NCBI GenBank assembly: GCA_964578935.1
Contig: CAZOEW010000001.1
Coordinates: 1-64,000 of the forward strand
Reading direction: 5' to 3'
Length of the DNA stretch: 64,000 nt
From: JAQYVL01 sp964578935
Lineage (GTDB): Bacteria; Desulfobacterota; Desulfobacteria; Desulfobacterales; SURF-7
Shown here in pieces: positions 9,619 to 18,127 of this stretch (positions within the stretch are counted from its first letter, which is position 1; every line of letters begins with the position of its first letter). The translations under genes and the position numbers were made by a program. The notes beneath the pieces are model-generated. The model did not search any database. It was not told the origin of the DNA and worked only from the letters and a program-made list of their open reading frames with translations.

Positions 9619-9643
9619 TTATATTCACCTGCGCTTCGAAATG

Positions 9644-11296
9644 CTAAGAATTGAGAATCTTCTTGGCACTGTCGTCATTAACATCAGAGACATGAGGAAT
9701 ACCTGTCTCTTTAGCAGTCTCCCGGTTTCCAGAGAAGATGTCCGATCTTTCGATCCGGTTCAGAGAGAATTTTCTTGCTCCTGCCATGAGCTGCTGCAGG
9801 CCGCAAGCCAGTTTATCGGCCAAGGTCCAGAATGCGATTGCGCCGTAAGGAATATGTTTCATTTCATCTTTTCCTACCTTTTTTTCCACATCAAAATAGG
9901 AGGCAAAAATTTCCTTGGCGCTGTTTCCTACCTGTTGTACTGTTTTCGGCAGCTCATTCCAGTTGCCGCTTACGTCTGCCCGCCTTTCAGGATGAAGCGC
10001 CCCTTCAATGTTCGAGCCGACAAAACCCGGAATCATGATCGCTCTTCCCATGCAGACCAGTTTTGTAAACGGCGCACCAAGTGCAAGCGCCTTGAATATA
10101 TGGTCCTCAAGGGCAAAACCCCCGGCAAAGGACATATCAACGACATGCTGTCCTTTCGCTGACAGGATGCCGGCATACTCGTGTGCCTTTGAATGCAGAA
10201 GTATTGAAGGTACACCCCAGCTCTGCATCATGTTCCACGGGCTCATTCCGGTACCGCCGCCGGCGCCGTCAATTGTCAAGAGGTCAAGATTCGCGTCTGA
10301 AGCAAACTTTATCGCCATTGCCAGTTCTTCCATTCCATAAGAACCGGTTTTCAGGGTGATTCTTTTAAATCCGATGCTTCTGAGGTAATCCACACTGCTC
10401 ATGAAATCTTCACGCACCTGATCGACCGTACTCAGATTGGTTCCTCCAAGACGGCTGTGCCGGGCAAAGGATTTAATTGAACCGTTTTCAAAAGCTTTCT
10501 GGACTTCAGGAACGGTTGGATCCGGGTCGACTACATAGCCTCGCTCTTTCAGAAATATAGCGTAATCAAGACTTTCCACCTGTATCTCGCCGCCGATATC
10601 CTTGGCACCCTGACCCCACTTCAATTCGATAATGCATTTTTCGCCATATTTATCCACTACGAATTCCGCAACGCCATTGCGGGTATCTTCAACATTGAGC
10701 TGGACGATTATGGCGCCATAACCGTCAAAGTATCGAAGATATCCATCGATGCGCCTTTCCAGCTCCGGAGCGCTCTTGATTTTTCCTTTTTTCGCGGCAC
10801 CGGTTCCGATTTTCGATTGGCGGTCAACCCCCACAACATTTTCACCGATTACGACGGGAATGCCGCAAAGCGCTCCGCCGATTGCAAATGAATCCCAGTA
10901 TTTCTGGGCGATAAATGTCGAGCCGAGTGCTCCAGTCATCAGGGGCATGCGGATTTTTGTTTTTACTTTCGCGCCGAATTCCGATTCAAGGCTGACCTTT
11001 GGAAAGATGCAGTCATCCGGATCATTGCTCATGCCATTGCTCAGGCCATGTGCGCCATAGGCATACCCCTGGATTCGAAGCGAGTTGTAGGAAACGCCGA
11101 CATGGGTCGTATTGTTGGCGCCGGCTGTTACCAGACCGAAACTTCTTGGATAAAGCAGCTTTCGTCCGACAAGGCTGGAAAGCCATGTCTCGCATTTTCC
11201 CTGACAGTCTGCGCGGCAGAGCGTACACAGACTGGATTCTGCGGCATTACCCCGATTCGCGGTTCCAAGTGTATCATTGTTTTTTGAAAATCTCAT
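9644..11296 (-). CDS. FMN-binding glutamate synthase-like protein (GltB domain 2 family)
   Basis: A 550-residue single-domain relative of the glutamate synthase central/FMN region. FMN and substrate-site motifs are visible: LTIDGAGGGTGMSP, MGRAIMIPGFVGSN, and ALHPERRADVSGNW. The N-terminus carries a cysteine cluster (C-x2-C-x3-C-x3-C, about residues 24-34) that could bind an Fe-S centre. Family members combine ammonia, delivered by an amidotransferase, with 2-oxoglutarate using reduced ferredoxin or NAD(P)H, but stand-alone versions are not all proven glutamate synthases. The ATG at 11296 follows AAAGGAGAG; a TTG seven codons upstream overlaps that site and is rejected. A long structured leader precedes it (see the ANTAR motif). 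The class II amidotransferase at 12702 may supply ammonia. Confidence 0.85.
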   Translation of the reverse strand: MRFSKNNDTLGTANRGNAAESSLCTLCRADCQGKCETWLSSLVGRKLLYPRSFGLVTAGANNTTHVGVSYNSLRIQGYAYGAHGLSNGMSNDPDDCIFPKVSLESEFGAKVKTKIRMPLMTGALGSTFIAQKYWDSFAIGGALCGIPVVIGENVVGVDRQSKIGTGAAKKGKIKSAPELERRIDGYLRYFDGYGAIIVQLNVEDTRNGVAEFVVDKYGEKCIIELKWGQGAKDIGGEIQVESLDYAIFLKERGYVVDPDPTVPEVQKAFENGSIKSFARHSRLGGTNLSTVDQVREDFMSSVDYLRSIGFKRITLKTGSYGMEELAMAIKFASDANLDLLTIDGAGGGTGMSPWNMMQSWGVPSILLHSKAHEYAGILSAKGQHVVDMSFAGGFALEDHIFKALALGAPFTKLVCMGRAIMIPGFVGSNIEGALHPERRADVSGNWNELPKTVQQVGNSAKEIFASYFDVEKKVGKDEMKHIPYGAIAFWTLADKLACGLQQLMAGARKFSLNRIERSDIFSGNRETAKETGIPHVSDVNDDSAKKILNS

Positions 11297-11380
11297 CTTT
11301 ACTCTCCTTTTGTTCAATACGGTTAAGACCGGCTGTTTTTTTCAACCGAATCTCTAAAATTTCAAAGGCTATAAACGCAA

Positions 11381-11415
11381 AAAGACGTCTGTTCCTTTGA
11401 GAATCAGACGTCTTT
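11381..11415 (-). terminator. Leader terminator upstream of the glutamate-synthase-like gene
   Basis: On the minus strand an 11-base perfect stem (arms 11415-11405 and 11391-11381) is followed by a short T run, inside the 5' leader of the gene starting at 11296. Its 5' arm begins within the loop of hairpin P2, so the two structures exclude each other. It could also serve as the terminator of the GAF-ANTAR gene; the promoter between that gene and this hairpin favours a leader attenuator. Confidence 0.75.
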
Positions 11416-11457
11416 GTCTATTTTTCTATTTAAAAGTTACCGCACGTCATTGTGCGG
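11405..11457 (-). promoter_or_regulatory. ANTAR-type dual-hairpin antitermination motif
   Basis: Two hairpins lie on the minus strand. P1 (11457-11440) has a 6-bp stem CCGCAC/GUGCGG and hexaloop AAUGAC. P2 (11420-11405) has a stem of 4 bp plus a U-G pair and hexaloop AAAGAC. Both loops have A at position 1 and G at position 4, the recognition signature known for ANTAR proteins such as EutV and NasR. P2 overlaps the 5' arm of the terminator at 11381-11415, the classical antitermination layout. The linker is about 19 bases. The gene just upstream encodes a GAF-ANTAR protein, the likely partner; binding is inferred. Confidence 0.75.
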
Positions 11458-11494
11458 ATAAAAAATTTTAACTTATAATTACATAAGCTCCTTA

Positions 11495-11523
11495 AAATTA
11501 CCTGTACTGATGTTAAAAGTCAA
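11495..11523 (-). promoter_or_regulatory. Promoter of the ANTAR-controlled leader
   Basis: Minus-strand -35 TTGACT (11523-11518), 17-base spacer, -10 TAATTT (11500-11495). The predicted start near 11488 places P1 about 30 bases into the transcript and gives a leader of about 190 bases before the ATG at 11296. It lies downstream of the GAF-ANTAR stop, so the glutamate-synthase-like gene has its own start site. Confidence 0.5.
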
Positions 11524-11670
11524 GCAGGAAATCGGATAAAAAATGATCGGATATGAATTTAGGCAGCTGGCGGATGCGGAAGATTCGGGATCAAACGGGT
11601 AACTACTGTTTTGTATCCGGGCGGAAATTGTCGCTTCCATGGAAGTCCCACGCGCTATGGGCGGAACAAT

Positions 11671-12390
11671 CTATTCCTGGTATAACTCATCTGAAAGTAT
11701 GATGGCTTCAGCGATATAACGAAGTGATTTCCGGGAATCCATGCTGCGTTTTTGTATCCATCGATAGGCTTCATCGACTTTCATGCCGCGGCTTTTCACG
11801 AGAATCTCTTTGGCCCGTTCAACCGTTTTTCTGGTTTCCAGCTCCTCACGGATAACTTTGGTCTTTACCATCAGTTCGGTATTTAAAATAGCGACGGCAG
11901 CCTGGTTTGCGACAGCTCGCAGAAGATTTACCTCGGTTTCGGAAAAATCATACGGTTTGGATGTAAAACAGTTCAACGCGCCGATCACCTTTTCATCTTT
12001 TAAGGTGAGCGGCACACCCATCATGGAGACAAGGCCCAGCTTTCGGGCCATCTCTTTTTCTTTAAACCTTTTGTTTTTCAAGACATTTTTAATGATAAGC
12101 GGTTGTTTCCGTGTAACCACATAGCCCACAACGCCTTCGTCGGGGTTCAATGAGCGGTCTTTAACATATTCCGGAGCGATTGCCTGGGTTGCCTTTAATC
12201 GAATTTTTGGAGGATCCTGCGTTTCATCGATCAGCCATAAAGAGCATATGGTTACATTCATGGCATTTGCTGTAACCATAACGATAAGCTTTAGCAGGTC
12301 TTCAAGATACAGCTCTGATGTTATGGCATGACTGATATCCGTAAGTGCCTTGATATATTCTCCATAAGTTTTTGTGTCCAGCTTTTCCAT
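11671..12390 (-). CDS. GAF-ANTAR transcription antitermination regulator
   Basis: A 239-residue cytoplasmic regulator. Residues about 20-173 form a GAF sensor domain. A short coiled-coil-like linker leads to an ANTAR RNA-binding domain (about 181-233) with the hallmark ETRKTVERAKEILV, then SRGMKVDEAYRWIQKRSM and RYIAEAII. ANTAR proteins bind dual-hairpin leader RNAs and prevent terminator formation. Such a motif lies just downstream in front of the glutamate-synthase-like gene, making it the probable target. No phosphoacceptor receiver is present, so the signal is likely a small molecule bound by GAF; which one is unknown. AGGA precedes the ATG. Confidence 0.93.
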   Translation of the reverse strand: MEKLDTKTYGEYIKALTDISHAITSELYLEDLLKLIVMVTANAMNVTICSLWLIDETQDPPKIRLKATQAIAPEYVKDRSLNPDEGVVGYVVTRKQPLIIKNVLKNKRFKEKEMARKLGLVSMMGVPLTLKDEKVIGALNCFTSKPYDFSETEVNLLRAVANQAAVAILNTELMVKTKVIREELETRKTVERAKEILVKSRGMKVDEAYRWIQKRSMDSRKSLRYIAEAIILSDELYQE

Positions 12391-12605
12391 CTGTCCTGCC
12401 GTATGGGCTGTGATAAGAATTGGTTGTAACCGTTTAAAAGCATCCAGGGTGTTCCGGGATAAAGCCTTCTGAAATCAATCTATAGAAATAATAAAAACTT
12501 TTCAACACCTCATCAAGCAGAAACACAAAATTGCGATTAGAAATCAGAAAATATGAGCTCGTTACACCAGGTATTCCGTCTCAGGGAAAGGGACGGTCTT
12601 TGCCC
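12391..12605. other. Intergenic region between divergent GAF-ANTAR and amidotransferase genes
   Basis: No coding frame or RNA gene is evident. I searched it by eye for a second A1/G4 double-hairpin in front of the amidotransferase and did not find one. A small inverted repeat (CCGTC/GACGG near 12576-12596) has no T tail. The amidotransferase promoter starts at the right end. Confidence 0.45.
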
Positions 12606-12635
12606 TTGACATTAAGAAATACTTACAAATATAAT
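12606..12635 (+). promoter_or_regulatory. Sigma70 promoter of the glutamine amidotransferase
   Basis: TTGACA (12606-12611) and a perfect TATAAT (12630-12635), separated by 18 bases, lie about 65 bases before the ATG at 12702. This is the closest match to consensus in the window. Confidence 0.65.
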
Positions 12636-12701
12636 TGATAATTATTTATAATTAATTATCCGGGAAGAGAAAGTTTGCCAAACGGTAAGGAGAAATAGAA
12701 T

Positions 12702-13829
12702 ATGTGCCGTCTGTTCGCAATAACATCGGATACGTTTATCTCTCCTGCCATGGGTTTCAAGGGATTGAATGCCATGCGGGAAGGATATGACGGCTCCGGC
12801 GTCGGCCTTCTATTGCGGGATCTTGGCGGCTCATTTGAAGCGATTAAAGAATTTCCGATCTTGTCCGGAATTTTCAGTGATTCAGGCTTGCGGACTCTTG
12901 ATCAATTCATGTTGGATATGGGGTTTACAACAAAATACAAAATTTCTTTCAAATTGCCGAAAGATCCGCCAAGAGGCGTTCCAAGAAGAGATATCTACCT
13001 GATCAGGGCATATGATTATCCCCTTGACTGGGAAAGGATGGAACAGAAAGAGCTGCATGATAATCTGATGAGGGTCCGGCTCCACCTCAAGAAAAAGGGC
13101 GAAGTAAACAGAGATATGATTATTTTTTCCTTTTGGCCGGATACCATTATGATTAAAGAGATCGGGGACCCCATTCAGGTGGCTGAATATTTACAGCTGG
13201 ATCGGAAGGAGCTCACGGCCCGGGTTATAATGGTCCAGGGGCGGCAAAATACCAATCATGATGTAGATCTCTATTCCTGCCATCCGTTTTTTCTACAGGG
13301 TTTTTCAACCATGGCAAACGGCGAGAACACCGCATTTGTAACGAATCGTGAATTTTTGATTTCAAGGGGGTTTCCGGGGTATAACGGTTATAGGTCTGAC
13401 TCGGAAATTTTTACACACACCCTGCATTATGCATGTTCAACACTGAAGCTTGGAATCGAAGCCTTCAAACATATCATAACACCTTTAAACCAGGAGTTGC
13501 TTGGTGATCATCCGGATGCCTCTTTTCTGAGGCATTTGAAATATTCCTGCAGGCAACTCATCATTGACGGACCCAATTGCGTTATCGGTTGTCTTCCGGA
13601 CCATTCCCTTTTTATGGTACAGGATCGAAAAAAACTCCGGCCGGGAGTTGTCGGCGGGGATCAGGGAATGTTTGTTTTCTCCTCTGAGGTTTGCGGTCTG
13701 GATGCCGTGATACCGGATCGCGACAAAACCAGAGATTTTCAGCCGATGCATCTGGATACGGTGGTTGTTGACCCGGAGCGGCAGGGTATCAAAATCTGCC
13801 GTCAGACAGATTCATTTCTGAAGAATTGA
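12702..13829 (+). CDS. Class II (Ntn-type) glutamine amidotransferase
   Basis: A 375-residue protein beginning MCRLF: the cysteine at position 2 becomes the N-terminal nucleophile after methionine removal, as in GATase class II enzymes (GltB N-terminus, GlxB, PurF). The substrate-site segments GYDGSGVGL near 28-36 and SCHPFF...MANGENTAFVTN near 190-215 fit this family. It releases ammonia from glutamine for a partner synthase. Its divergent neighbour, the FMN glutamate-synthase-like protein, lacks an amidotransferase domain, so the two may form a split enzyme. An AAGGAGA site precedes the ATG. The function as a glutamate synthase subunit is inferred; a role in modifying another acid is possible. 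Confidence 0.85.
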   Translation: MCRLFAITSDTFISPAMGFKGLNAMREGYDGSGVGLLLRDLGGSFEAIKEFPILSGIFSDSGLRTLDQFMLDMGFTTKYKISFKLPKDPPRGVPRRDIYLIRAYDYPLDWERMEQKELHDNLMRVRLHLKKKGEVNRDMIIFSFWPDTIMIKEIGDPIQVAEYLQLDRKELTARVIMVQGRQNTNHDVDLYSCHPFFLQGFSTMANGENTAFVTNREFLISRGFPGYNGYRSDSEIFTHTLHYACSTLKLGIEAFKHIITPLNQELLGDHPDASFLRHLKYSCRQLIIDGPNCVIGCLPDHSLFMVQDRKKLRPGVVGGDQGMFVFSSEVCGLDAVIPDRDKTRDFQPMHLDTVVVDPERQGIKICRQTDSFLKN

Positions 13830-13855
13830 GTTTTCGAATCCATCGCCAAACCCCT

Positions 13856-14815
13856 TCAGGCCTCATGAGCTTTTCCGATTAAATCAACAATGCCCACCTT
13901 TTTCTTTTTAAGGTAAGTGGTTATTCCGCTATGGATCTCAACAAAAACATCGGGGTTTACAAACCAGGATGTTCCAATGCCCACCGCAGTTGCACCTGCA
14001 AGAACATATTCGATCACATCCCGCCAGTTTGAAATCCCTCCAATCCCGATGATCGGTATTTGCTTGCGGCGGCATTCCGGTATTTTTTTAAAACAGTCAT
14101 ATACCATAAAAAGGCCGATCGGTTTTATCGCCGGACCGGAAAGCCCTCCCACCACATTTCCCAGAAGCGGCTTGCCGGTATCGGTATTGATCGCCATCCC
14201 CCGTATGGTGTTAATCATGGAAAGCGCATCGGTACCTCCGGAAATAGCCGCTTTTGCGGGCACTGTAATATCGGTTATGTTCGGTGTCAGTTTGGTGATG
14301 ATAAGAAGACGTTGATCAACCCGTTTTTTTACGGTTTTAACGATGCGCTCCACCAGTTTGGGATCGGTTCCAAAAGCAGTGCCTCCTTTTTTGATATTCG
14401 GACAGGAGACATTGATCTCAATACCGGAAATAAGTTGACTCAGATCGGTATCACTCAGGCAGGAAGCAAGCTCACCGAATTCCTCAACAGAGTCTGCAGA
14501 AATGTTCACAAAAATCGGCAGATCAAAGTTGAGAAGACCGGGAAGTTCTTTTTTTGTAAAAAATGCGGCACCTTCATTTTGAAGGCCGATGGAATTGAGT
14601 ATGCCGGTCTGTGTTTCAACAATTCTAAATTCTTTGTTTCCTTCTTTGGGCTTCAGGGTAACGCCTTTGGTTACAAAGGCACCCAGTGCTGATACGATTT
14701 TGGGACTCTTTTTCAACACTTCGATTTCATTGCCATGCCCTGATGTTCCGGAAGCTGTCATTAACGGGCTTCTCAGTTGTTTGTCTTTAAGTTTCACATG
14801 GAGGATGTTATTCAT
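13856..14815 (-). CDS. pyrD: Dihydroorotate dehydrogenase, class 1B catalytic subunit
   Basis: A 319-residue FMN enzyme oxidising dihydroorotate to orotate in pyrimidine synthesis. The catalytic base cysteine sits in INVSCPN (C138), as expected for class 1 enzymes; class 2 has serine. SPLMTASGTSG at the N-terminus, NSIGLQNEG and the late phosphate site GIGGISNWRD and GATAVGIGT are all visible. Class 1B needs a PyrK partner: the upstream gene supplies a PyrK domain and overlaps this start by 4 bases (ATGA), so the proteins are co-translated. Confidence 0.95.
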   Translation of the reverse strand: MNNILHVKLKDKQLRSPLMTASGTSGHGNEIEVLKKSPKIVSALGAFVTKGVTLKPKEGNKEFRIVETQTGILNSIGLQNEGAAFFTKKELPGLLNFDLPIFVNISADSVEEFGELASCLSDTDLSQLISGIEINVSCPNIKKGGTAFGTDPKLVERIVKTVKKRVDQRLLIITKLTPNITDITVPAKAAISGGTDALSMINTIRGMAINTDTGKPLLGNVVGGLSGPAIKPIGLFMVYDCFKKIPECRRKQIPIIGIGGISNWRDVIEYVLAGATAVGIGTSWFVNPDVFVEIHSGITTYLKKKKVGIVDLIGKAHEA

Positions 14816-17800
14816 AGTTGTTCCCAGTCAATTTCTTTTGAGTCAAAAAGAGGTCCATCAACACATACCCGGGAGTATCGGCTGCCTTTACTGCCTTTCC
14901 TGGTTCGGCAGACACAGGACATGCAGACACCGATTCCGCATCCCATTCTTTTTTCCAAAAGGACTTTCATCGGAATATTGAACTTTGTAGCGATATTTTT
15001 TAATGCGATCAGCATCGGTTTTGGACCACAGGCAAGAATCAAAATGGATTCCGTTTGTTTTAAACGGTTCAAAAACAGGCTGTAATGATCCACAACCAGA
15101 CCGACATGATAGTTTTTATGGTTTATCTTATCGCTCAGAATTTCGTTCTCCGTTGACTCCCTGGACAAGAAGATTTCATCCGGATTCAATCCGATTTTCG
15201 ATAATTCATTGATGTAAACATATGCTTTTTCGGATTCATCTGAAAACGTTTTTCCATAAGGAGCTTCCCGTAATGATTCAATCCGGTCGATACCGATAAA
15301 CGCTTTGAGTTTAAAAGAGTAAAATTTGAGGGCCTGCCCGAAAAAAACCAGGGGCGCCATGCCGACGCCGCCGCCGATAAGGTGCACTTCATCCACATTG
15401 TCAGACCGCCATTTGGGTATATTGATGAATTTTCCAAGAGGTCCCAGTATTTTTATCTGATTTCCGGGATTCAGGTTCTTCAGTTCATTTGTACCGATTC
15501 CGTCTTCTATGATTTTATAAAAGATTTCAAATTGGTGCGGATAAACCGTGTTGGTTATCGCTGCCAATTGAGCCGGGAGATGCAGTTTGTTATGATAACC
15601 CCATTCAAAATGTTTATAGTATGCCCGCTGAATTCCAAAAGGTCTTTTTAGAAAAGATCGGGCAGAGAGGTCCATCGCATGTTTCCGGTATTCAGATATC
15701 CGTTTTTCAGGAGAGCGGTTTCGTTTTTTTCGGTGACCTTCGGGCAGGGTGTCTATCATCACAAACTGTCCCGGACCGATCGTATGCATGTCCGGAGCAG
15801 TGAACTGCAGTTTGAAGTGCATGGGTTTGCCGTCCAATCCAACCGGCGTGTTTTGGATCACTTCCGCCTTGAAATGTTTTATCCGGTGTTTGGTATTTTT
15901 CCCCAAATCGGTTTTCATCGGCTCCATGTTGAAGAGGTGCCCGAATTGATCTGGATCGACCTCCGCTGCTTTTTTACAAATATCTTCAAAGCAGACATAG
16001 AAGCCCCTTGGCCATTTATCTGCCTGACTGATGTGTCTATAGGATTTCATCACACTTTTGTGCGGGAAGATCAGATAACAGATAATTTGAAACTCATGCC
16101 TGTCTTTTTGGAAAATATCCTCTGCTGCCTGTTTCAGGGCTTTTTCTTTTTCCGGGGAATAAAAACAGAAAAAGATTTTTCTCCCGTTTTTGTTTTCCGC
16201 AATAAAGTCGATATGGCCAAGGCTGCTGTCATGGATTTTGAAATCAGCAGTTTCTGTATGGATATCCAGAGTCGCGTCATGAAAGGAGCCTTCTGCAACG
16301 GATTTAATTTTATAATTATCTTTTAACAGGATGGCGCGAAGGAGGGACAGGCATATTCGATTGTATGCCCTGCGATTTATCCTTTTATCGGATATTGTTT
16401 CCCGGATTTCCTGCACGGATCGTTCGGCAAGAAGATTCTGCAATGAGGGTTTGATTAAATTCCCGGCATGGCATTTCACTTTTTCCGGCTGATCCGACCT
16501 TTCGTGGAAAGCGGCCATTTGAACAAATAATTCCACTTCGCGATAATCGTTCTTTCCAGATTTTTTTAAAATTTCTTTTTCAGTTTGCGACTTCCAGGTA
16601 AGAGAATAATAGTGATCCGACACACGGACTTTCTGTTTGTTTGACTTTTCGGCGATATCTGGGAAATTCGATCCTGCCGTCTCTGTTTTATACCCCATTT
16701 TTAAAAAAGTATGATGCAGTGTTTCCCCGTATTCTGTATTTTTGGTTCTATGCGCTAAAATTATTTTGCATGAATGGCCTGAGTGTTTCCTGATCCGGCT
16801 TAAAAAAGGCTTCAGTTTCTGAATATCGTCTTTTTCCGGAAGCGCTTCTGAATGCCATTTCAATAAATCCGTACAATTCATTTTAAGCCAGGCGCCCCAG
16901 AACGCTGATAAAATCGAATAATGATTGTCTCTATTATAAAGCGGATCAATCAATACATGCGTAATTTTTAGTTTTCGGGGAAAGGGTTCGGATCTTAAAT
17001 CCGTAAGATGAATATATGCCTGATCATTGGTGTTTTCAAATTCATCCATTGAATTCGCAAAGCCTGTAAAACCCAAAAGGGAATTTAATTCCTTCTTGCA
17101 GGTTAACACGGCAGCAAACTGCTTCTCAAAAGCCTTCCAGACATTGATCTCCTGTCCGGGTGATGGTGAAAAGCGATCAGAAGTTTTCCACCAGCGTGAC
17201 GCAGCGCCGGATTTCGCTGTTGTATTTTGTATCGTGATGCAGTTCGTAAGAATTCCCGTAAACACATATTGAAGTACTTCCCTGCATCTTACAGACGAGA
17301 TTTTATGAATTGCATTCAGCAGTTCAGCCAAAGACGCTAAATTTCGGCTTGTAAAAAAATCTTGAATGAAGAGGGCATCTTTTTTTTTAGAAAGGGTAAT
17401 TTTTTTTTCAGGATACCAATATTCGGGCGGAGCCTTCGATTCTGAAAGCTGTCGCTGGATCTGGAATTTTGACAGGCGCTTCAACTGGTTGAATCCACAA
17501 TATTGACAGGTGATCCTGACAGATTCAGGCCGTTCTTTTCGTCCTTCTTTCACCCATTTCAAATATTCGTAGTTTACTGGTTTTTTACATCCAGGGCATA
17601 TACCGGTATATCGGTTTTGTATATTTCCGGAAACTTTTTGTTGAATTTCTTCAAAAGCCTTTTTTAAAGAATATAAACCAACGGGCTGGGCTAAAACTTT
17701 TATCAGGAAAACAGCCACTGGATTGATGTCACCGGCCAATACTTTCGAACCGCGTTGAAGTGCCGTAACAACAGGAGCGGCTTCCCTGCAAAACAAATCA

Positions 17801-17922
17801 AGCAGAACATCTCCTGGCTGCATGTCTTTAAAGATTCTGTGGAGTTCATTGGACTGCTTTTGCCCCCAGTATGGATGAGAACGGGTAACACAATGTAAAA
17901 AAGGGGGCTGTTTCATATTCAA
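14812..17922 (-). CDS. pyrK: Fusion: degenerate DNA methyltransferase-like region plus PyrK electron-transfer subunit
   Basis: A 1036-residue protein, about four times normal PyrK length. Residues about 678-1036 are PyrK: FAD motif RPFGI, NAD-binding HLIGGGVGMAPL, and a C-terminal 2Fe-2S site C-GIGV-C-MS-C with a fourth cysteine 16 residues later. Residues 1-470 resemble DUF1156-type adenine methyltransferases: LDLFCREAAPVVTAL in the place of the SAM loop, DINPVAVFLIK, a two-CxxC zinc ribbon (CPGC...CQYC), and IDPLY followed by LSAFWGAWLK where the family has DPPY. The SAM glycines and one catalytic proline are lost, so methylation is doubtful. Residues 470-678 are unrecognised. The overlap with pyrD supports a PyrK role. 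An ATG at 17916 may be preferred to the TTG at 17922. Confidence 0.85.
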   Translation of the reverse strand: MNMKQPPFLHCVTRSHPYWGQKQSNELHRIFKDMQPGDVLLDLFCREAAPVVTALQRGSKVLAGDINPVAVFLIKVLAQPVGLYSLKKAFEEIQQKVSGNIQNRYTGICPGCKKPVNYEYLKWVKEGRKERPESVRITCQYCGFNQLKRLSKFQIQRQLSESKAPPEYWYPEKKITLSKKKDALFIQDFFTSRNLASLAELLNAIHKISSVRCREVLQYVFTGILTNCITIQNTTAKSGAASRWWKTSDRFSPSPGQEINVWKAFEKQFAAVLTCKKELNSLLGFTGFANSMDEFENTNDQAYIHLTDLRSEPFPRKLKITHVLIDPLYNRDNHYSILSAFWGAWLKMNCTDLLKWHSEALPEKDDIQKLKPFLSRIRKHSGHSCKIILAHRTKNTEYGETLHHTFLKMGYKTETAGSNFPDIAEKSNKQKVRVSDHYYSLTWKSQTEKEILKKSGKNDYREVELFVQMAAFHERSDQPEKVKCHAGNLIKPSLQNLLAERSVQEIRETISDKRINRRAYNRICLSLLRAILLKDNYKIKSVAEGSFHDATLDIHTETADFKIHDSSLGHIDFIAENKNGRKIFFCFYSPEKEKALKQAAEDIFQKDRHEFQIICYLIFPHKSVMKSYRHISQADKWPRGFYVCFEDICKKAAEVDPDQFGHLFNMEPMKTDLGKNTKHRIKHFKAEVIQNTPVGLDGKPMHFKLQFTAPDMHTIGPGQFVMIDTLPEGHRKKRNRSPEKRISEYRKHAMDLSARSFLKRPFGIQRAYYKHFEWGYHNKLHLPAQLAAITNTVYPHQFEIFYKIIEDGIGTNELKNLNPGNQIKILGPLGKFINIPKWRSDNVDEVHLIGGGVGMAPLVFFGQALKFYSFKLKAFIGIDRIESLREAPYGKTFSDESEKAYVYINELSKIGLNPDEIFLSRESTENEILSDKINHKNYHVGLVVDHYSLFLNRLKQTESILILACGPKPMLIALKNIATKFNIPMKVLLEKRMGCGIGVCMSCVCRTRKGSKGSRYSRVCVDGPLFDSKEIDWEQL

Positions 17923-17980
17923 TCTCGATGAATTATATATAGAAATCGCGTATCCGCTCCAAGGGAATTTTATCTGTTGA

Positions 17981-18024
17981 AAGGATGATGAACATTCACA
18001 AATTCTACAGGCTGTATCATCCTT
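17981..18024 (-). terminator. Possible hairpin terminator after mltF
   Basis: Nine-base inverted repeat AAGGATGAT/ATCATCCTT with a 26-base loop, about 100 bases beyond the mltF stop. There is no strong T tail, so this may be only a structural element between mltF and the PyrK fusion gene. Confidence 0.3.
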
Positions 18025-18127
18025 CCTGAATTCTTTCTGACAATGGGATCACATGGAGGAGTATATATAAACGATCTGATTATAATGCAAGAATCATCTG
18101 CCAATCGATGGAATAAAAAGAAGTTTG

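Noticed and set aside
9563..10162. 199-codon plus-strand frame opposite the glutamate-synthase-like gene
   Set aside because: Starts within the terminator hairpin and runs antisense to conserved protein sequence.
12391..12701. Second ANTAR dual hairpin before the amidotransferase gene
   Set aside because: Hairpins found there lack six-base loops with A1 and G4, and no terminator follows; a consensus promoter lies between them and the gene.
14060..14692. 210-codon plus-strand frame opposite pyrD
   Set aside because: Antisense shadow of a well-supported enzyme; biased composition and no motif.
15679..16326. 215-codon plus-strand frame opposite the PyrK fusion
   Set aside because: Overlaps the fusion gene; no recognisable domain.
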